From positions 7,767,501-7,831,500 of the forward strand of contig JAFEKX020000001.1 in assembly GCA_016893485.2 (NCBI GenBank): 64,000 nt of DNA. Reading direction: 5' to 3'. Source of the DNA: Streptomyces sp. P3. Lineage in GTDB: Bacteria; Actinomycetota; Actinomycetes; Streptomycetales; Streptomycetaceae. The notes beneath the pieces were generated by a model. It did no database searches. It saw nothing but the letters and a program-made list of their open reading frames with translations, and was not told the DNA's origin. Numbering within the stretch: position 1 is the stretch's first letter; the number at the start of each line of letters is the position of its first letter. Below, one piece after another: positions 11,010 to 23,048 of the stretch. The position numbers were made by a program, and so were the translations under genes.

Positions 11010-11921
11010 ATGTTCCGTACCACCCGTGCGTCCCTCGCCGTCGCCGTGCTCGCCGTGCTGTGCGCGAGCGCCTGCGGCAAGGAGGGCAGCCCGCCCGTCA
11101 AGGGCCCGGCCGCCGACAGGCTCCCCAACTACCAAGTGGCGCAAGGCTTTCAGCTCCCGGACTCGAAGACCTGGAAGCGGGCGAAGAAGCGCGGCTACTT
11201 CACCGTCGGCGCCAAGGAGGACCAGCCCTACCTCGGCGAGAAGGACCCCGCGACGGGCACCTACTCCGGCTTCGACATCGAGATCGCCAAGATGATGTCG
11301 GCCTCCCTCGGCTTCGCCCCGAAGACGATCCACTTCAGGACGATCGCCTCCGCCAACCGCGAAACCGCCCTGCAGAACGGGCAGATCGACTACTACGTCG
11401 GCACCTACACCATCAACGACATGCGCAAGAAGCTCGTCGGCTTCGCCGGCCCCTACTACATGGCCGGACAGTCGCTCCTCGTCCGCACCGACGAGCACGA
11501 CATCGCCGGCCCGCAGGACCTCGCCGGCAAACGCGTCTGCTCGGCGGCCGGCTCCACGCCGTACCAGCGCATCAAGGACGACTACCCGAAGGCCCAACTC
11601 GTCGCCTACGACACGTACTCGGTCTGTGTCGACAACCTGCTCACCTATCAGGTCGACGCCGTCACCACCGACGACGCGATCCTCATCGGCTACGCGGCGA
11701 AGGTCCCCGACCAGCTCAAGGTCGTCGGCAAGCCCTTCTCGAAGGAGCCGTACGGCATCGGTGTCCCGCACGGCGACAACGCCCTGCGGTTCGCCCTCGA
11801 CGACGCGTTGGAGGCCCGTGAGAAGAACGGCGACTGGAAGAAGGCGTACGAGGCGACGCTCGGCCTGTCCGGAGTGCCCGCGCCCACCCCGCCCGCGATC
11901 GACCGCTACCCGGCGAGCTGA
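11010..11921 (+). CDS. gluB: Glutamate-binding lipoprotein
   Basis: Intact, 303 residues. A lipoprotein signal ends in LCASACGKEG, so the cysteine near residue 22 is probably lipidated. The mature part is a family 3 solute-binding protein (RGYFTVGAKEDQPYLG; YSGFDIEIAKMMSASLGF; YGIGVPHGD). It presents glutamate or a related amino acid to GluCD. The ATG at 11010 is chosen over a GTG at 11001 because GGGGA lies about nine bases upstream of the ATG. It follows gluA by 16 bases. Confidence 0.9.
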   Translation: MFRTTRASLAVAVLAVLCASACGKEGSPPVKGPAADRLPNYQVAQGFQLPDSKTWKRAKKRGYFTVGAKEDQPYLGEKDPATGTYSGFDIEIAKMMSASLGFAPKTIHFRTIASANRETALQNGQIDYYVGTYTINDMRKKLVGFAGPYYMAGQSLLVRTDEHDIAGPQDLAGKRVCSAAGSTPYQRIKDDYPKAQLVAYDTYSVCVDNLLTYQVDAVTTDDAILIGYAAKVPDQLKVVGKPFSKEPYGIGVPHGDNALRFALDDALEAREKNGDWKKAYEATLGLSGVPAPTPPAIDRYPAS

Positions 11922-11932
11922 GGGAGGCAGAC

Positions 11933-12577
11933 GTGAACGTACTGACCGACAACTTCTCCACCTTCGCCGACGGCTTCCTCGGTACCGTCGAACTGACCGT
12001 CTACGCCTCGGTGTTGGCGCTCGTCCTCGGTTTCCTCATGGCCTCCTTCCGGGTCGCCCCGGTCGGCTCGCTGCGGGTGTTCGGCACGGTGTGGGTGACC
12101 GTGCTGCGCAACACCCCGCTGACCCTGCTCTTCTTCGCGGTGCTGCTCGGCCTGCCGCGCTTCGGACTCGTGCTGCCCTTCAAGGTGTTCGCGGTCCTCG
12201 CGCTCGGCTGCTACACCTCGGCGTTCATCTGCGAGGCGCTGCGCTCCGGCATCAACACCGTGCCCAGGGGCCAGGGAGAGGCGGCCCGCAGCCTCGGGAT
12301 GTCCTTCGGGCAGAGCCTGAGCCTGGTCGTCCTGCCGCAGGCGTTCCGCTCGGTGATCCCGCCGGTCGGCTCCACCCTCATCGCCCTCGCCAAGAACTCG
12401 GCGATCGCCGGCGCGTTCAGCGTCACCGAACTCCTCGGCACCTACCGGACGTTGAGCGAACTCGGCTACAACATCGTCTGGACGTTCGTCTGGATCGCCG
12501 TCGGCTACCTGATCATCACCCTCGCCATCAGCGCGCTCTTCAACGCGCTGGAGAGGAAATGGGGAGTCGCCCGATGA
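11933..12577 (+). CDS. gluC: Glutamate ABC transporter permease
   Basis: Intact, 214 residues. A GTG start is preceded by GGGAGG. It has five or so membrane helices and the permease EAA-type loop RSGINTVPRGQGEAARSLGM, which couples to GluA. It belongs to the HisMQ-type inner-membrane subunits that pair as a heterodimer with GluD. The start follows gluB by 11 bases and the stop overlaps the gluD start (ATGA). Confidence 0.9.
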   Translation: MNVLTDNFSTFADGFLGTVELTVYASVLALVLGFLMASFRVAPVGSLRVFGTVWVTVLRNTPLTLLFFAVLLGLPRFGLVLPFKVFAVLALGCYTSAFICEALRSGINTVPRGQGEAARSLGMSFGQSLSLVVLPQAFRSVIPPVGSTLIALAKNSAIAGAFSVTELLGTYRTLSELGYNIVWTFVWIAVGYLIITLAISALFNALERKWGVAR

Positions 12578-13431
12578 CCACCGCCAACGCCCTCTACGAC
12601 GTCCCGGGCCCCAAGACCCGCAAACGGCACCGCCTTTACGGCATCGCGTCCACGGTCGTCATCCTCGCGCTGATCGGCTGGATCCTCTATCTCCTGTTCG
12701 ACACCGACCAGTTCACGTACACGAAGTGGATGCCCTTCGAGTACAAGGGAATTCAGGAACTGCTGCTGCGCGGCCTCGGCAACACGCTCAAGGCCTTCGG
12801 TCTCGCGGCCGTACTGTCACTGGCACTTGGCACCCTGCTCGCCGTGGGGCGCCTCTCGGACCACCGTCCGGTGCGCTGGCTCTCCACGGTCGTCGTGGAG
12901 TTCTTCCGCGCCATGCCCGTCCTCGTGATGATCTTCTTCATCTTCGTGGCGCTCAAGGTGCAGCCGCTGCCCGCACTCGTCGCTGGCCTGACGCTCTACA
13001 ACGGCTCGGTGCTCGCCGAGGTCTTCCGCTCCGGCGTGGGCAGCGTCGAACGCGGCCAGCGGGAGGCCGCGTTCGCGCTCGGCATGCGCAAGGTCCACGT
13101 CATGTCGTACGTCCTCGTGCCGCAGGCCGTGCGGGCCATGCTGCCCGCGATCATCAGCCAGTTGGTGGTCGCGCTGAAGGACACCTCGCTGGGCTATCTG
13201 ATCACCTATGAGGAGTTTCTCCATGCCGGGAAGCTCATCGCGTCGAACCTCGACTACGATTTGCCGTTCATCCCTGTGGTGATGGTGATCTCGCCGATCT
13301 ACATCGGGATGTGCATGCTGCTCTCCTGGTTCGCCGGTTGGGTGTCCCGCCGGGAGCAGCGCAGTCCCAAGACCGGGGCCGTGGATGTGGCCCCGGCACA
13401 ACCAGGGACGCTGCTGCCGCGGGTGCAGTAG
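12574..13431 (+). CDS. gluD: Glutamate ABC transporter permease
   Basis: Intact, 285 residues. A cytoplasmic N-terminus of about 20 residues precedes a first helix (ASTVVILALIGWILYLLF), then the permease core with the EAA-type loop RSGVGSVERGQREAAFALGM. A charged/proline tail ends it. The heterodimer with GluC forms the pore. The ATG overlaps the gluC stop, and the gene closes the operon, tail to tail with the CocE-type hydrolase. Confidence 0.9.
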   Translation: MTTANALYDVPGPKTRKRHRLYGIASTVVILALIGWILYLLFDTDQFTYTKWMPFEYKGIQELLLRGLGNTLKAFGLAAVLSLALGTLLAVGRLSDHRPVRWLSTVVVEFFRAMPVLVMIFFIFVALKVQPLPALVAGLTLYNGSVLAEVFRSGVGSVERGQREAAFALGMRKVHVMSYVLVPQAVRAMLPAIISQLVVALKDTSLGYLITYEEFLHAGKLIASNLDYDLPFIPVVMVISPIYIGMCMLLSWFAGWVSRREQRSPKTGAVDVAPAQPGTLLPRVQ

Positions 13432-13468
13432 TAGAGAGGGCACGTGCCCGCCCGGCAGCAGCCGGAGA

Positions 13469-15034
13469 TCACTGCTCGCGCAGCGGGATCGACACGTACG
13501 ACGGGTCGTTCGCGGGCGAGGAGAAGGTCAGCTGCGCGCCGGTCGGGTTGTGCTCGACATAGAGCGGGTCGACCGTGTCGACGACCAGGGCGAGACGATG
13601 CCCTGCCGGGACGTCGTAGGCCGTGGAGTCCAACTCCAGGTCCACACCGAACGGTTGGCCGGGCGTCTGCCCGTGCCAGGTGTACGGCGCGTCACCGACC
13701 AGCTTGCCGAGGCCGAGCGGGCCCACGTCGTAGAGGTATGCGACGAGGGTGCCGCTCTCCTTGGTGTCCGTGACCGTGGTGTGCAACGTGACGGTGCCGC
13801 GCACCTGTTGGGCGCTGCCGTACTTCCCCGACTGCCAGACCGCGGCCCAACGGCGGGGCAGCAGCGGGACGTACGCGACCGGGGGCACCTGGGCGACCTG
13901 GTCGAGGATGCTGGACAGGAAGACGATCCCGCCGTCCGCTCCCGAGTCCACGTTGGTGTGGATGGTGGTCGTGCCCGCGAGGTCGATCTTCTTCCGGGTC
14001 GCGCCGACCGACTTCCAGTCCGGATAGCCCTCGTAGCCGCCCCCGGTACGGGACTTGAGCTCCACCGGCTGCTCGCGGTCGATGCCGTTGTCGGTGTCCT
14101 TGAGGTAGTGGTCGAACCAGCGCTCGGTGTCCGTCCACACGTCGTTGGGCAGCCCGAACAGTCCGGTCAGCTCGGCGGTGGCATGGTCGCCGGGGCGGAG
14201 CTCAAGACGCTTGGGGCCGGTCAACCTGCCGTAGAAGTCGGCGATCTGGTTGGGCGGGAAGATCGTGTCGCCCCAGCCGTTGGCGAGCATGATCGCCGCG
14301 CCGTTCTGGTTGAGCTGATCCAGATGGGTCGAGGCCGACCGCACCTTCCCCCAGTCGATCAACTCCTGTTCCCTGGACAGGTTCGAGGCGAAGAAGTCCT
14401 TGAAGACCTGGCTGGTCTCCGTGCTGGGGCGGCCGGTGACGAGGCCGACGCCGTTCAGCAGGGCCGCCGCCTGGACGTGCTCGGTGCGGCCCGAGTAGAT
14501 CGAACCGATCAGGTCGGCCCAGCCGCTCAACGAGGCAACCGCCTTGATCCGCTTGTCGTGTGCGGCCGCGAGGAGACTGATGCCGGCGCCGTACGACACA
14601 CCCGCCATGCCGATGTGCCCCGCGTCGGACGGGGTGTTGGCGAGCGCCCAGTCGATCACCTTGGAGGCGTCGGCCACGTCCTTCGGGCCCGCCACCTCGA
14701 TCCCGCCGCCGGACTGCCAGAAGCCGCGGACGTTGTAACTCACCACGACATAGCCGGAGTTCGCGAGCTTCTCGGCCTGCGCCAGGTACTGGACCTGGGG
14801 AAGCCCCAGCTGGTGGGCAGTACGAGGAGCGGGTAGTCGCGCGAGCCGTCGGCGCCCGCGGGCGTGACGACGTTCGCCGCGAGCTTCGTGCCGCCGTCGC
14901 CGGTGATGTCGACGTAGCGGACGCCGCTCGTGGCGGCCTGGGCGGTGGGGCGAGCCGAGAACGCCTCCGGCGATCAGAGTCGCGGAGACGGCGCCCGCGG
15001 CGGTCGTCCGCAGGGCCTGGCGATGGGTTCGCAC
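13469..15034 (-). CDS. Secreted CocE/NonD-family hydrolase with X-Pro dipeptidyl-peptidase C-terminal domain
   Basis: 521 residues from a GTG at 15034 with GAGGAG six bases upstream. A signal peptide (ATLIAGGVLG) begins the protein. An alpha/beta hydrolase domain carries the nucleophile motif GVSYGAG and GGRDHATAEL-like histidine region GDHATAELTG. A jelly-roll C-terminal domain (PFGVDLELDST...) typical of X-Pro dipeptidyl-peptidases follows. Family members cleave acyl or peptide bonds. Residues about 29-75 are arginine-rich nonsense. Reading the adjacent frame there gives AQAATSGVRYVDITGDGGT and LVLPTSWG. Two compensating indels (near 14950 and 14812) therefore keep the frame open while scrambling it. 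Confidence 0.8.
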   Translation of the reverse strand: MRTHRQALRTTAAGAVSATLIAGGVLGSPHRPGRHERRPLRRHHRRRRHEARGERRHARGRRRLARLPAPRTAHQLGLPQVQYLAQAEKLANSGYVVVSYNVRGFWQSGGGIEVAGPKDVADASKVIDWALANTPSDAGHIGMAGVSYGAGISLLAAAHDKRIKAVASLSGWADLIGSIYSGRTEHVQAAALLNGVGLVTGRPSTETSQVFKDFFASNLSREQELIDWGKVRSASTHLDQLNQNGAAIMLANGWGDTIFPPNQIADFYGRLTGPKRLELRPGDHATAELTGLFGLPNDVWTDTERWFDHYLKDTDNGIDREQPVELKSRTGGGYEGYPDWKSVGATRKKIDLAGTTTIHTNVDSGADGGIVFLSSILDQVAQVPPVAYVPLLPRRWAAVWQSGKYGSAQQVRGTVTLHTTVTDTKESGTLVAYLYDVGPLGLGKLVGDAPYTWHGQTPGQPFGVDLELDSTAYDVPAGHRLALVVDTVDPLYVEHNPTGAQLTFSSPANDPSYVSIPLREQ

Positions 15035-15052
15035 GGGGTGCTCCTCACACGT

Positions 15053-15112
15053 GTCACTGCAAAGTGACCCGACGGTAACCGCACCCCTCTACCCGGGGTA
15101 ACCCGTCGGTAA
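15053..15112. promoter_or_regulatory. Hairpin and 11-bp direct repeats upstream of the CocE-type gene
   Basis: A perfect dyad GTCACT-GCAA-AGTGAC (15053-15068) adjoins CCCGACGGTAA (15068-15078). A near-copy, CCCGTCGGTAA, lies at 15102-15112, 34 bases away. The cluster sits just upstream of the minus-strand hydrolase and may be its operator; no regulator can be named. Confidence 0.4.
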
Positions 15113-15150
15113 GTTACGTGCCAGTAAAGATTGTTGACGCGTGCGCGACC

Positions 15151-15906
15151 TCAGGAGGCACGGTGCGAACTCCGTGGCGCCGGTGCGGGCAGCGGCGTCT
15201 CGGCGGCCCGTGTGACGTCCGCGACCAGCTCCACCACATCCGGGCCGTACGCCTGCGAGTTGATCACCTTCAGCAGCAGGACGAAGGTGTTGCCGCCATG
15301 TTTGCGGGCCAGCTTCTCGTGGTTGCGGGCGAGATAGCGGGATGCCGCCTGGTTGGTGATCGCCCGCTGGCCGCAGAAGAGGAACACCGGCCGCGCGCCG
15401 CCGAGTTGACCCGCGGTCAGGCGGGCCAGGAGCACGTACTCGCCCTTGCCGGGCTCAAGTCGGTAGCGCTCGCTGCCTATCTGGAACGCGCCCCGGTCCG
15501 GCCCCGGTTCCGGGTCGACGTTGACCCGGATGCCCGGGAGCAGGGACGCCAGATGCGCGGCCATACGGCGGTTGGAGGCCGGGCCGCCCACGCAGAACTC
15601 GGTGCGTTCCCCGAAGCCCTGCTGAGCCGCGTCGTGCGCGACGACCTGGGCGTGCGCGTTGCAGTCCTTGATCAGGGCCGCGAGTTCGAGCAGCGCGAAC
15701 ACGTCGTGCCGCATCACCGTGAGTTCGGGGCCACCTGCCTCGCGGTTGACCACGAGCAGCGACTCGGAGTTGTCGGGGAGCCCGAAGAACGCCTGCTTGC
15801 GCCGGAGTCTGCGCTTCCACAGATAGGTGCGGGCGAGCCAGCCGAGCGCGGCGCTGATGCCGGCGGCGGCCACGCCCAGAACGATGTTGCGCACGTCGTC
15901 ATTCAT
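15151..15906 (-). CDS. Membrane-anchored protein of unknown function
   Basis: Intact, 251 residues. One hydrophobic segment (about residues 5-25, NIVLGVAAAGISAALGWLA) is followed by a basic stretch WKRRLRRK, suggesting an N-terminal anchor with the rest in the cytoplasm. The soluble part contains LLVVNREAGGPELTVMRHDV, FCVGGPASNRRMAAHLASLL and FLFCGQRAITNQAASRYLARN. The latter resemble nucleotide-binding or sugar-sensing folds, but no family is recognised with confidence. Divergent from ggt. Confidence 0.65.
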   Translation of the reverse strand: MNDDVRNIVLGVAAAGISAALGWLARTYLWKRRLRRKQAFFGLPDNSESLLVVNREAGGPELTVMRHDVFALLELAALIKDCNAHAQVVAHDAAQQGFGERTEFCVGGPASNRRMAAHLASLLPGIRVNVDPEPGPDRGAFQIGSERYRLEPGKGEYVLLARLTAGQLGGARPVFLFCGQRAITNQAASRYLARNHEKLARKHGGNTFVLLLKVINSQAYGPDVVELVADVTRAAETPLPAPAPRSSHRAS

Positions 15907-15936
15907 GGGCGCGCATGGTAGCGGCCCGACGCGTCT

Positions 15937-15946
15937 GGTACGTACC
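15937..15946. promoter_or_regulatory. Palindrome in the ggt intergenic region
   Basis: GGTACGTACC is a perfect 10-base palindrome between the divergent membrane protein gene and ggt, about 100 bases upstream of ggt. Possible operator; no regulator assigned. TACGCT near 16014 with TGTTGG 17 bases upstream is a weak ggt promoter candidate. Confidence 0.3.
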
Positions 15947-16048
15947 GGTGTTCGACGTGTGGCACTCGTGTGACAGTGACGCGAGGTGGTCTGTTGGGGT
16001 CATGGCAATGTGGCTACGCTGCGCGGACGGTCCCGACTGGAGGTACGG

Positions 16049-17849
16049 ATGCGTCGCCCTGTGACACGGAAACTGTCGGTCCTGGCGGTCTCGGCCGCCG
16101 TCGTGTCGGTCGGGGCAGCGGCCCCACCGGCCGCAACGAGCGGCACACCGACGAAGGTTCCGGTCGCCGTCGGCTACGGCGGTGCCGTGGCGAGCGTCGA
16201 CGCGGACGCCACCGCCGCCGGCATCGAGGTGCTGAAGAAGGGCGGCAACGCGGTCGACGCGGCCGTCGCCACCGCCGCCGCGCTCGGCGTCACCGAGCCC
16301 TACTCCTCCGGCATCGGCGGAGGCGGCTACTTCGTCTACTACGACGCCAAGTCCCGCACCGTGCACACCATCGACGGCCGCGAGACCGCGCCCCTGAGCG
16401 CCGACTCCAACCTCTTCGTGGAGAACGGCAAGGCCCTCTCCTTCGCCGACGCCGTCACCAGCGGCCTCAGCGTCGGCACCCTGGGCTCGCCCGCCACCTG
16501 GCAGACGGCGCTCGACCAGTGGGGCAGCGAGAGGCTCGGCACGGTCCTCAAGCCCGCCGAACGCATCGCGAGCAACGGCTTCACGGTCGACGACACCTTC
16601 CGCAGCCAGACGGCGTCCAATGAGACCCGCTTCCGCTACTTCCCCGACACCGCCAAGCTGTTCCTGCCCGGCGGACAGCTCCCCGTCGTCGGCTCCACCT
16701 TCAAGAACCCCGAACTCGCCAATACCTACAAGGAACTGGGCAAGAAGGGGGTCGCCGCGATCTACCACGGCGACCTCGGCAAGGACATCCTCGCCACGGT
16801 CAACAAGCCGAAGGTGGACCCGAGTTCGGGCTACAACGCCCGCCCCGGCAAGCTGACCGCCAAGGACCTCGCCGTGTACCGCGCCAAGCTCCAGGCGCCC
16901 ACGAAGACCTCGTACCGCGGACTCGGCGTCTACTCCATCGCGCCCTCCTCCTCCGGCGGCACGACCGTCGGCGAGGCCCTCAACATCCTTGACAGGACGG
17001 ACCTTTCGAAGGTCGACGAGGTCCAGTACCTGCACCACTACATCGAGGCCAGCCGGATCGCGTTCGCCGACCGGGGGCGCTGGGTCGGCGACCCCGCCTT
17101 CGAGGACGTACCGACGAAGGAACTCCTCTCGCAGAAGTTCGCCGACTCCCGCGCCTGCCTCATCAAGGACGACGCGGTCCTCACCAGCCCGCTCGCGCCC
17201 GCCGACCCGCGTCACCCGACGCCCTGCACCGCCAAGGGAACGGCCGCACCGACGACGTACGAGGGCGAGAACACCACCCACCTCACCGTCGCCGACAAGT
17301 GGGGCAACGTCGTCTCCTACACGCTCACCATCGAGCAGACCGGTGGCAGCGCGATGACCGTGCCCGGCCGGGGTTTCCTGCTCAACAACGAGCTGACCGA
17401 CTTCTCCTTCACCCCGGCCAACCCGGCCGTCCACGACCCGAACCTGCCCGGCCCGGGCAAGCGCCCGCGCTCCTCGATCTCCCCGACGATCGTCCTCGAC
17501 CGGCACAACAAGCCTGTGGTGGCGCTCGGTTCACCCGGTGGCGCGACCATCATCACCACCGTGCTCCAGACCCTCACCGAGTTCCTCGACCGGGGGCTCC
17601 CGCTGGTCGACGCGATCGCCGCGCCCCGCGCCAGCCAGCGCAACGCGGCCACGACGGAACTCGAACCCGCGCTCTACAACAGCGACGTGAAGAAGCAACT
17701 GGAGGCCATCGGGCACGCGTTCACCCTGAACCCGGAGATCGGGGCGGCGACGGGGGGTGCAGCGGCTGCCTGGTGGTAAGTGGCTGGCGGCCGCGGAAAA
17801 GGTACGACGCGGTGGCGGGTCCGCGCAGGTGGTGGATCCGGCTCCGTAG
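16049..17849 (+). CDS. ggt: Gamma-glutamyltranspeptidase, exported
   Basis: About 600 residues. GGAGG lies four bases before the ATG at 16049. A signal peptide (KLSVLAVSAAVVSVGAAA) is followed by the large subunit (KKGGNAVDAAVATAAALGV; SSGIGGGGYF). The autoprocessing site is ENTTHLTVADKWGN, where the first T of TTH is the expected catalytic threonine. The small subunit carries SPGGATIITTVLQ. The enzyme transfers or hydrolyses gamma-glutamyl groups, e.g. from glutathione. Near 17752 a run of six G (five expected) shifts the frame. The true C-terminus reads VQRLPGGKWLAAAEKV and ends at the TAG at 17849, not at the earlier TAA. Confidence 0.9.
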
Positions 17850-17858
17850 GTCGCGGTC

Positions 17859-17909
17859 TGCGGGGCGTGGGGGCTGGTCGCGCAGTTCCCCGCGCCCCTG
17901 AAGGGCGCC

Positions 17910-17910
<1 letters not shown>
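17859..17910. repeat. Dispersed intergenic repeat, copy A
   Basis: Contains the core GCGCAGTTCCCCGCGCCCCT (17880-17899), shared with copies B and C. The 3' part folds as GCGCCC-CTGAA-GGGCGC (17892-17908). It lies between the convergent ggt and clp genes, where it could serve both as a terminator. The same core is familiar from many Streptomyces intergenic regions. Confidence 0.7.
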
Positions 17911-20467
<2,557 letters not shown>

Positions 20468-20538
20468 CAATCCACCATGGCACGGTGCACTGCGTGGGGC
20501 ATGTCCAGGTTTGGGATGGTTTCTGTTTGACCTTCGAG

Positions 20539-20592
20539 TGCGGGTCCGTTGTGGCTGCTCGCGCAGTTCCCCCGCGCCCCTGGGGCGGGCCG
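20539..20592. repeat. Dispersed intergenic repeat, copy B
   Basis: Same core as copy A with one extra C (20561-20581), again preceded by a G/T-rich GGGTCCGTTGTGGCTGCTC-type flank. CGCCCC-T-GGGGCG at its 3' end can fold. It lies in the 164-base gap between map and the clp gene, which have the same orientation. Confidence 0.65.
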
Positions 20593-20631
20593 CCTGAGCG
20601 TTGCTTGGTGAGGGCCCTTGGGCGGGGTGTC

Positions 20632-21404
20632 TCAGTGGCGCTCGGTGAGGATCCTCGGGCCGCTTTCCGTGATCGCCACCGTGTGTTCCACGTGGGCCGC
20701 GCGGGAGCCGTCGTTCGTCTTGAGGGTCCAGCCGTCCTTCGCCGTGTGGTAGTCGTCGCGGCCGCCGGCGATCAGCATCGGCTCGATCGCGATGACCATG
20801 CCGTGGCGGAGGGGGAGGCCGCGGCCGGGGCGGCCCTCGTTCGGGACTCCGGGGTCCTCGTGCATCTGGCGGCCGATGCCGTGGCCGCCGAAGTCCTCCA
20901 TGATGCCGTAGCCGGCGCCGCGGCACACCGTGCCGATCGCGTGGGCGATGTCGCCGATGCGGTTGCCGACGACGGCCGCCTCGATGCCCGCCGCGAGGGG
21001 GCGCGCTCGGCGGCGTCGATCAGGCGGACGTCCTCGGGGCGGGGCGTGCCGACGATGAAGCTGATCGCCGAGTCGCCGGCCCAGCCGCCCAGCTTGGCGC
21101 CGAAGTCCATCGAGACCAGGTCGCCGTCACGCAGCCGGTAGCCGTCCGGGATGCCGTGCACGATCGCGTCGTTCACCGAGGCGCAGATGACCGCGGGGAA
21201 CGCGGTGGCCGCGAAGGCGGGACGGTACCCGAGGAAGGGCGAGGTCGCGCCGGCCGCGCGCAGCACGTCGTGCGCCAACTCGTCCAGTTCCAGCAGGGAT
21301 ACGCCCACGTCGGCGGCCTCCCGCACGGCCGTGAGGGCACGGGCCACGACCTGGCCCGCCTCGTACATCGCATCGATAGACGTGTCCGTCTTGAGTTCCA
21401 CCAT
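20632..21404 (-). CDS. map: Type I methionine aminopeptidase
   Basis: About 257 residues from the ATG at 21404 (MVELKTDTSIDAMYEAGQVV). All five metal ligands are visible: the two aspartates in MDFGAKLGGWAGDSAI, the histidine in GGHGIGRQMHEDP, the glutamate in IAIEPML and the last in VEHTVAI. It removes the initiator methionine from nascent proteins. Near 20990 a run of C has one extra base. The N- and C-terminal halves are in different frames and join as AAERALAAGIEAAVVGNRIG. Divergent from the XRE regulator; the -10-like TATAGT (minus strand, 21412-21417) would give a leaderless mRNA. Confidence 0.9.
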
Positions 21405-21411
21405 GCCAATT

Positions 21412-21430
21412 ACTATACCGGTATTAGAAT
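21412..21430. promoter_or_regulatory. Divergent map/XRE promoters with a central palindrome
   Basis: Only 32 bases separate the two start codons. The minus-strand -10 candidate TATAGT (21412-21417) and the plus-strand TAGAAT (21425-21430) each end six or seven bases before their ATG, so both mRNAs would be leaderless. The perfect palindrome ATACCGGTAT (21415-21424) sits between and overlaps the map -10 element. A regulator bound here could block both genes. The site is unusually AT-rich for this genome. Confidence 0.5.
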
Positions 21431-21436
21431 GACGGC

Positions 21437-21687
21437 ATGGTACGCACCCTCTCACTCCCGAAGAGCACGAACGCGGCGAACGGCTCGGCCGGCTGATCCG
21501 CGAGGCGCGGGCCGGCCGCAGCATGACCGAGGTGGCGGCGCGGGCGGGCATCTCGGCGGAGACCCTCCGCAAGATCGAGACGGGCCGGGCTCCCACGCCG
21601 GCCTTCTTCACCGTCGCCGCCCTCGCCGAGGCGCTCGAACTCTCCATGGACCAACTCGTCGTCAGGTGCGCGCCGTTGGCGGCCTGA
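21437..21687 (+). CDS. Small XRE-family helix-turn-helix regulator
   Basis: About 83 residues. After the ATG (MVRT) a one-base deletion near 21450 shifts the frame. The rest reads LTPEEHERGERLGRLIREAR, a helix-turn-helix MTEVAARAGISAETLRKIETG, then FFTVAALAEALELSMDQLVV and TGA at 21687. It is essentially a bare DNA-binding domain. It is divergent from map across a 32-base gap holding the palindrome ATACCGGTAT, a plausible autoregulatory site. An MFS exporter follows on the same strand 33 bases downstream. Confidence 0.75.
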
Positions 21688-21720
21688 GCCCGAGTCCGCG
21701 ATCGCGCCCGACGGGGACGT

Positions 21721-22883
21721 GTGCCGTATCCGACCCTGCTCCGGCGCCCCTTCGTCGTGCGCCTGCTCGCCGGTTCCCTCGTCGGCCGCATGCCCAGCGC
21801 CATGGCCGCCCTCGCCATCGCCCTCACCCTCCGCGAGACGGGCGCGGGCTACCGCCTCGTCGGCCTCGCCACCGGCGTCTTCGCCGTGGCCGGGGCGATC
21901 GGCGGCCCCCTGCTCGGCCGCCTGGTCGACCGCACAGGACAGCCACGCGTACTCATCGCGTCCGCCGTGGTGTCCGGCCTGGGCTACGTCCTCCTCGCAC
22001 TCGCCCCCGAATCGGTCTACGGCAGTCTCGGCGGGGCCGTCGTCGCGGGTGCGGCCGCGCCGCCGCTGGAGCCTTGCCTGCGGGCGCTGTGGCCCGAGCT
22101 GGTGCCCGAGGAGGAGGTGCAGTCGGCGTACGCCGTGGACGCCGGGGCGCAGGAAGTCGTGTTCATCGCGGGGCCGTTGGCCGTCGCCGGTGCCGCCGCG
22201 CTCGGCCCCGCGCCGCTCGCCCTGTGGCTGGCGGCCGGGCTGGGGCTGCTCGGCTCCCTGGTGATGGCCACCGCCCGGCCCTCCCGGGAGTGGCGGACCC
22301 GGACCCGGGACGCGCACTGGCTCGGCCCGCTGCGCAGCCCCGCGCTGCTCCTGCTACTGGTCGCCCTGTTCGGGGCCGGCTGGGCGCTCGGCGGCTTCAA
22401 CGTCTTCAGCGTCGCCTACGCCGAACAGCACGAAGTGCCCGGCGGCGCGGGCCTGTTGATGTCCCTGTCGGCCTTCGGCGCGCTCCTCGGGGCCGTCGCC
22501 TACGGCGCCCTGCGCTGGACCGCCGACGCACCGCTGAAGGCCGTAGCGCTGTGTGCCGGGATGGCCGGGGCGTACTGGGTGGTGGCGCTCGTACCGGGCC
22601 CCGGGGCGCCTGCCTGGTCGCGGTCGGCACCGGTGTCTTCTTCGCGCCCCTGCTCACCGTGTCCTTCGGGCTGGTCGGCGAACTCGCCCCGGACGGCACG
22701 GTGACCGAGGCCTTCGCCTGGCTGGTGACCCTGATCGGCGCCGGGGTCGCCGCCGGATCGGCCGTCACGGGCCTGCTCCTCGCCGACGGGACCCTGTCGG
22801 CCGCCGCCGCGCTCGGGGCCTGTGGGGTGACCGGGGGCGCGCTGGTCCTGGCGCTGTCCCGGGGCGGCTCGCCCTGCCCGTGA
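21721..22883 (+). CDS. MFS transporter
   Basis: About 387 residues from a GTG at 21721. The hydrophobic profile fits 10-12 membrane helices, with the MFS loop signature LLGRLVDRTGQPRV between helices 2 and 3 and a central loop TARPSREWRTRTRDAHW. It resembles drug- or metabolite-efflux members, but the substrate is unknown. Near 22605 the frame shifts (one base missing in the run GGGCCCCGGGGCGCC). The C-terminal helices (VGTGVFFAPLLTVSFGLVGE...) are in the next frame and end at 22883. It follows the XRE regulator closely and may be co-transcribed with it. Confidence 0.8.
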
Positions 22884-23048
22884 CCGTACGGGAAACGACG
22901 GATACGGCATGAAACCCGGCGGGGGCACGGTCCTAAGGCGTAGGCTCCCAGACCTCTGCGCCCGGCTCGAAAAGCTTCCGTAGCCGCGTCGTAACACAAA
23001 TGGTGTTTTCTACGGATCGGAGCATTCCGGTCTGGCGGGAGTTGGGGC

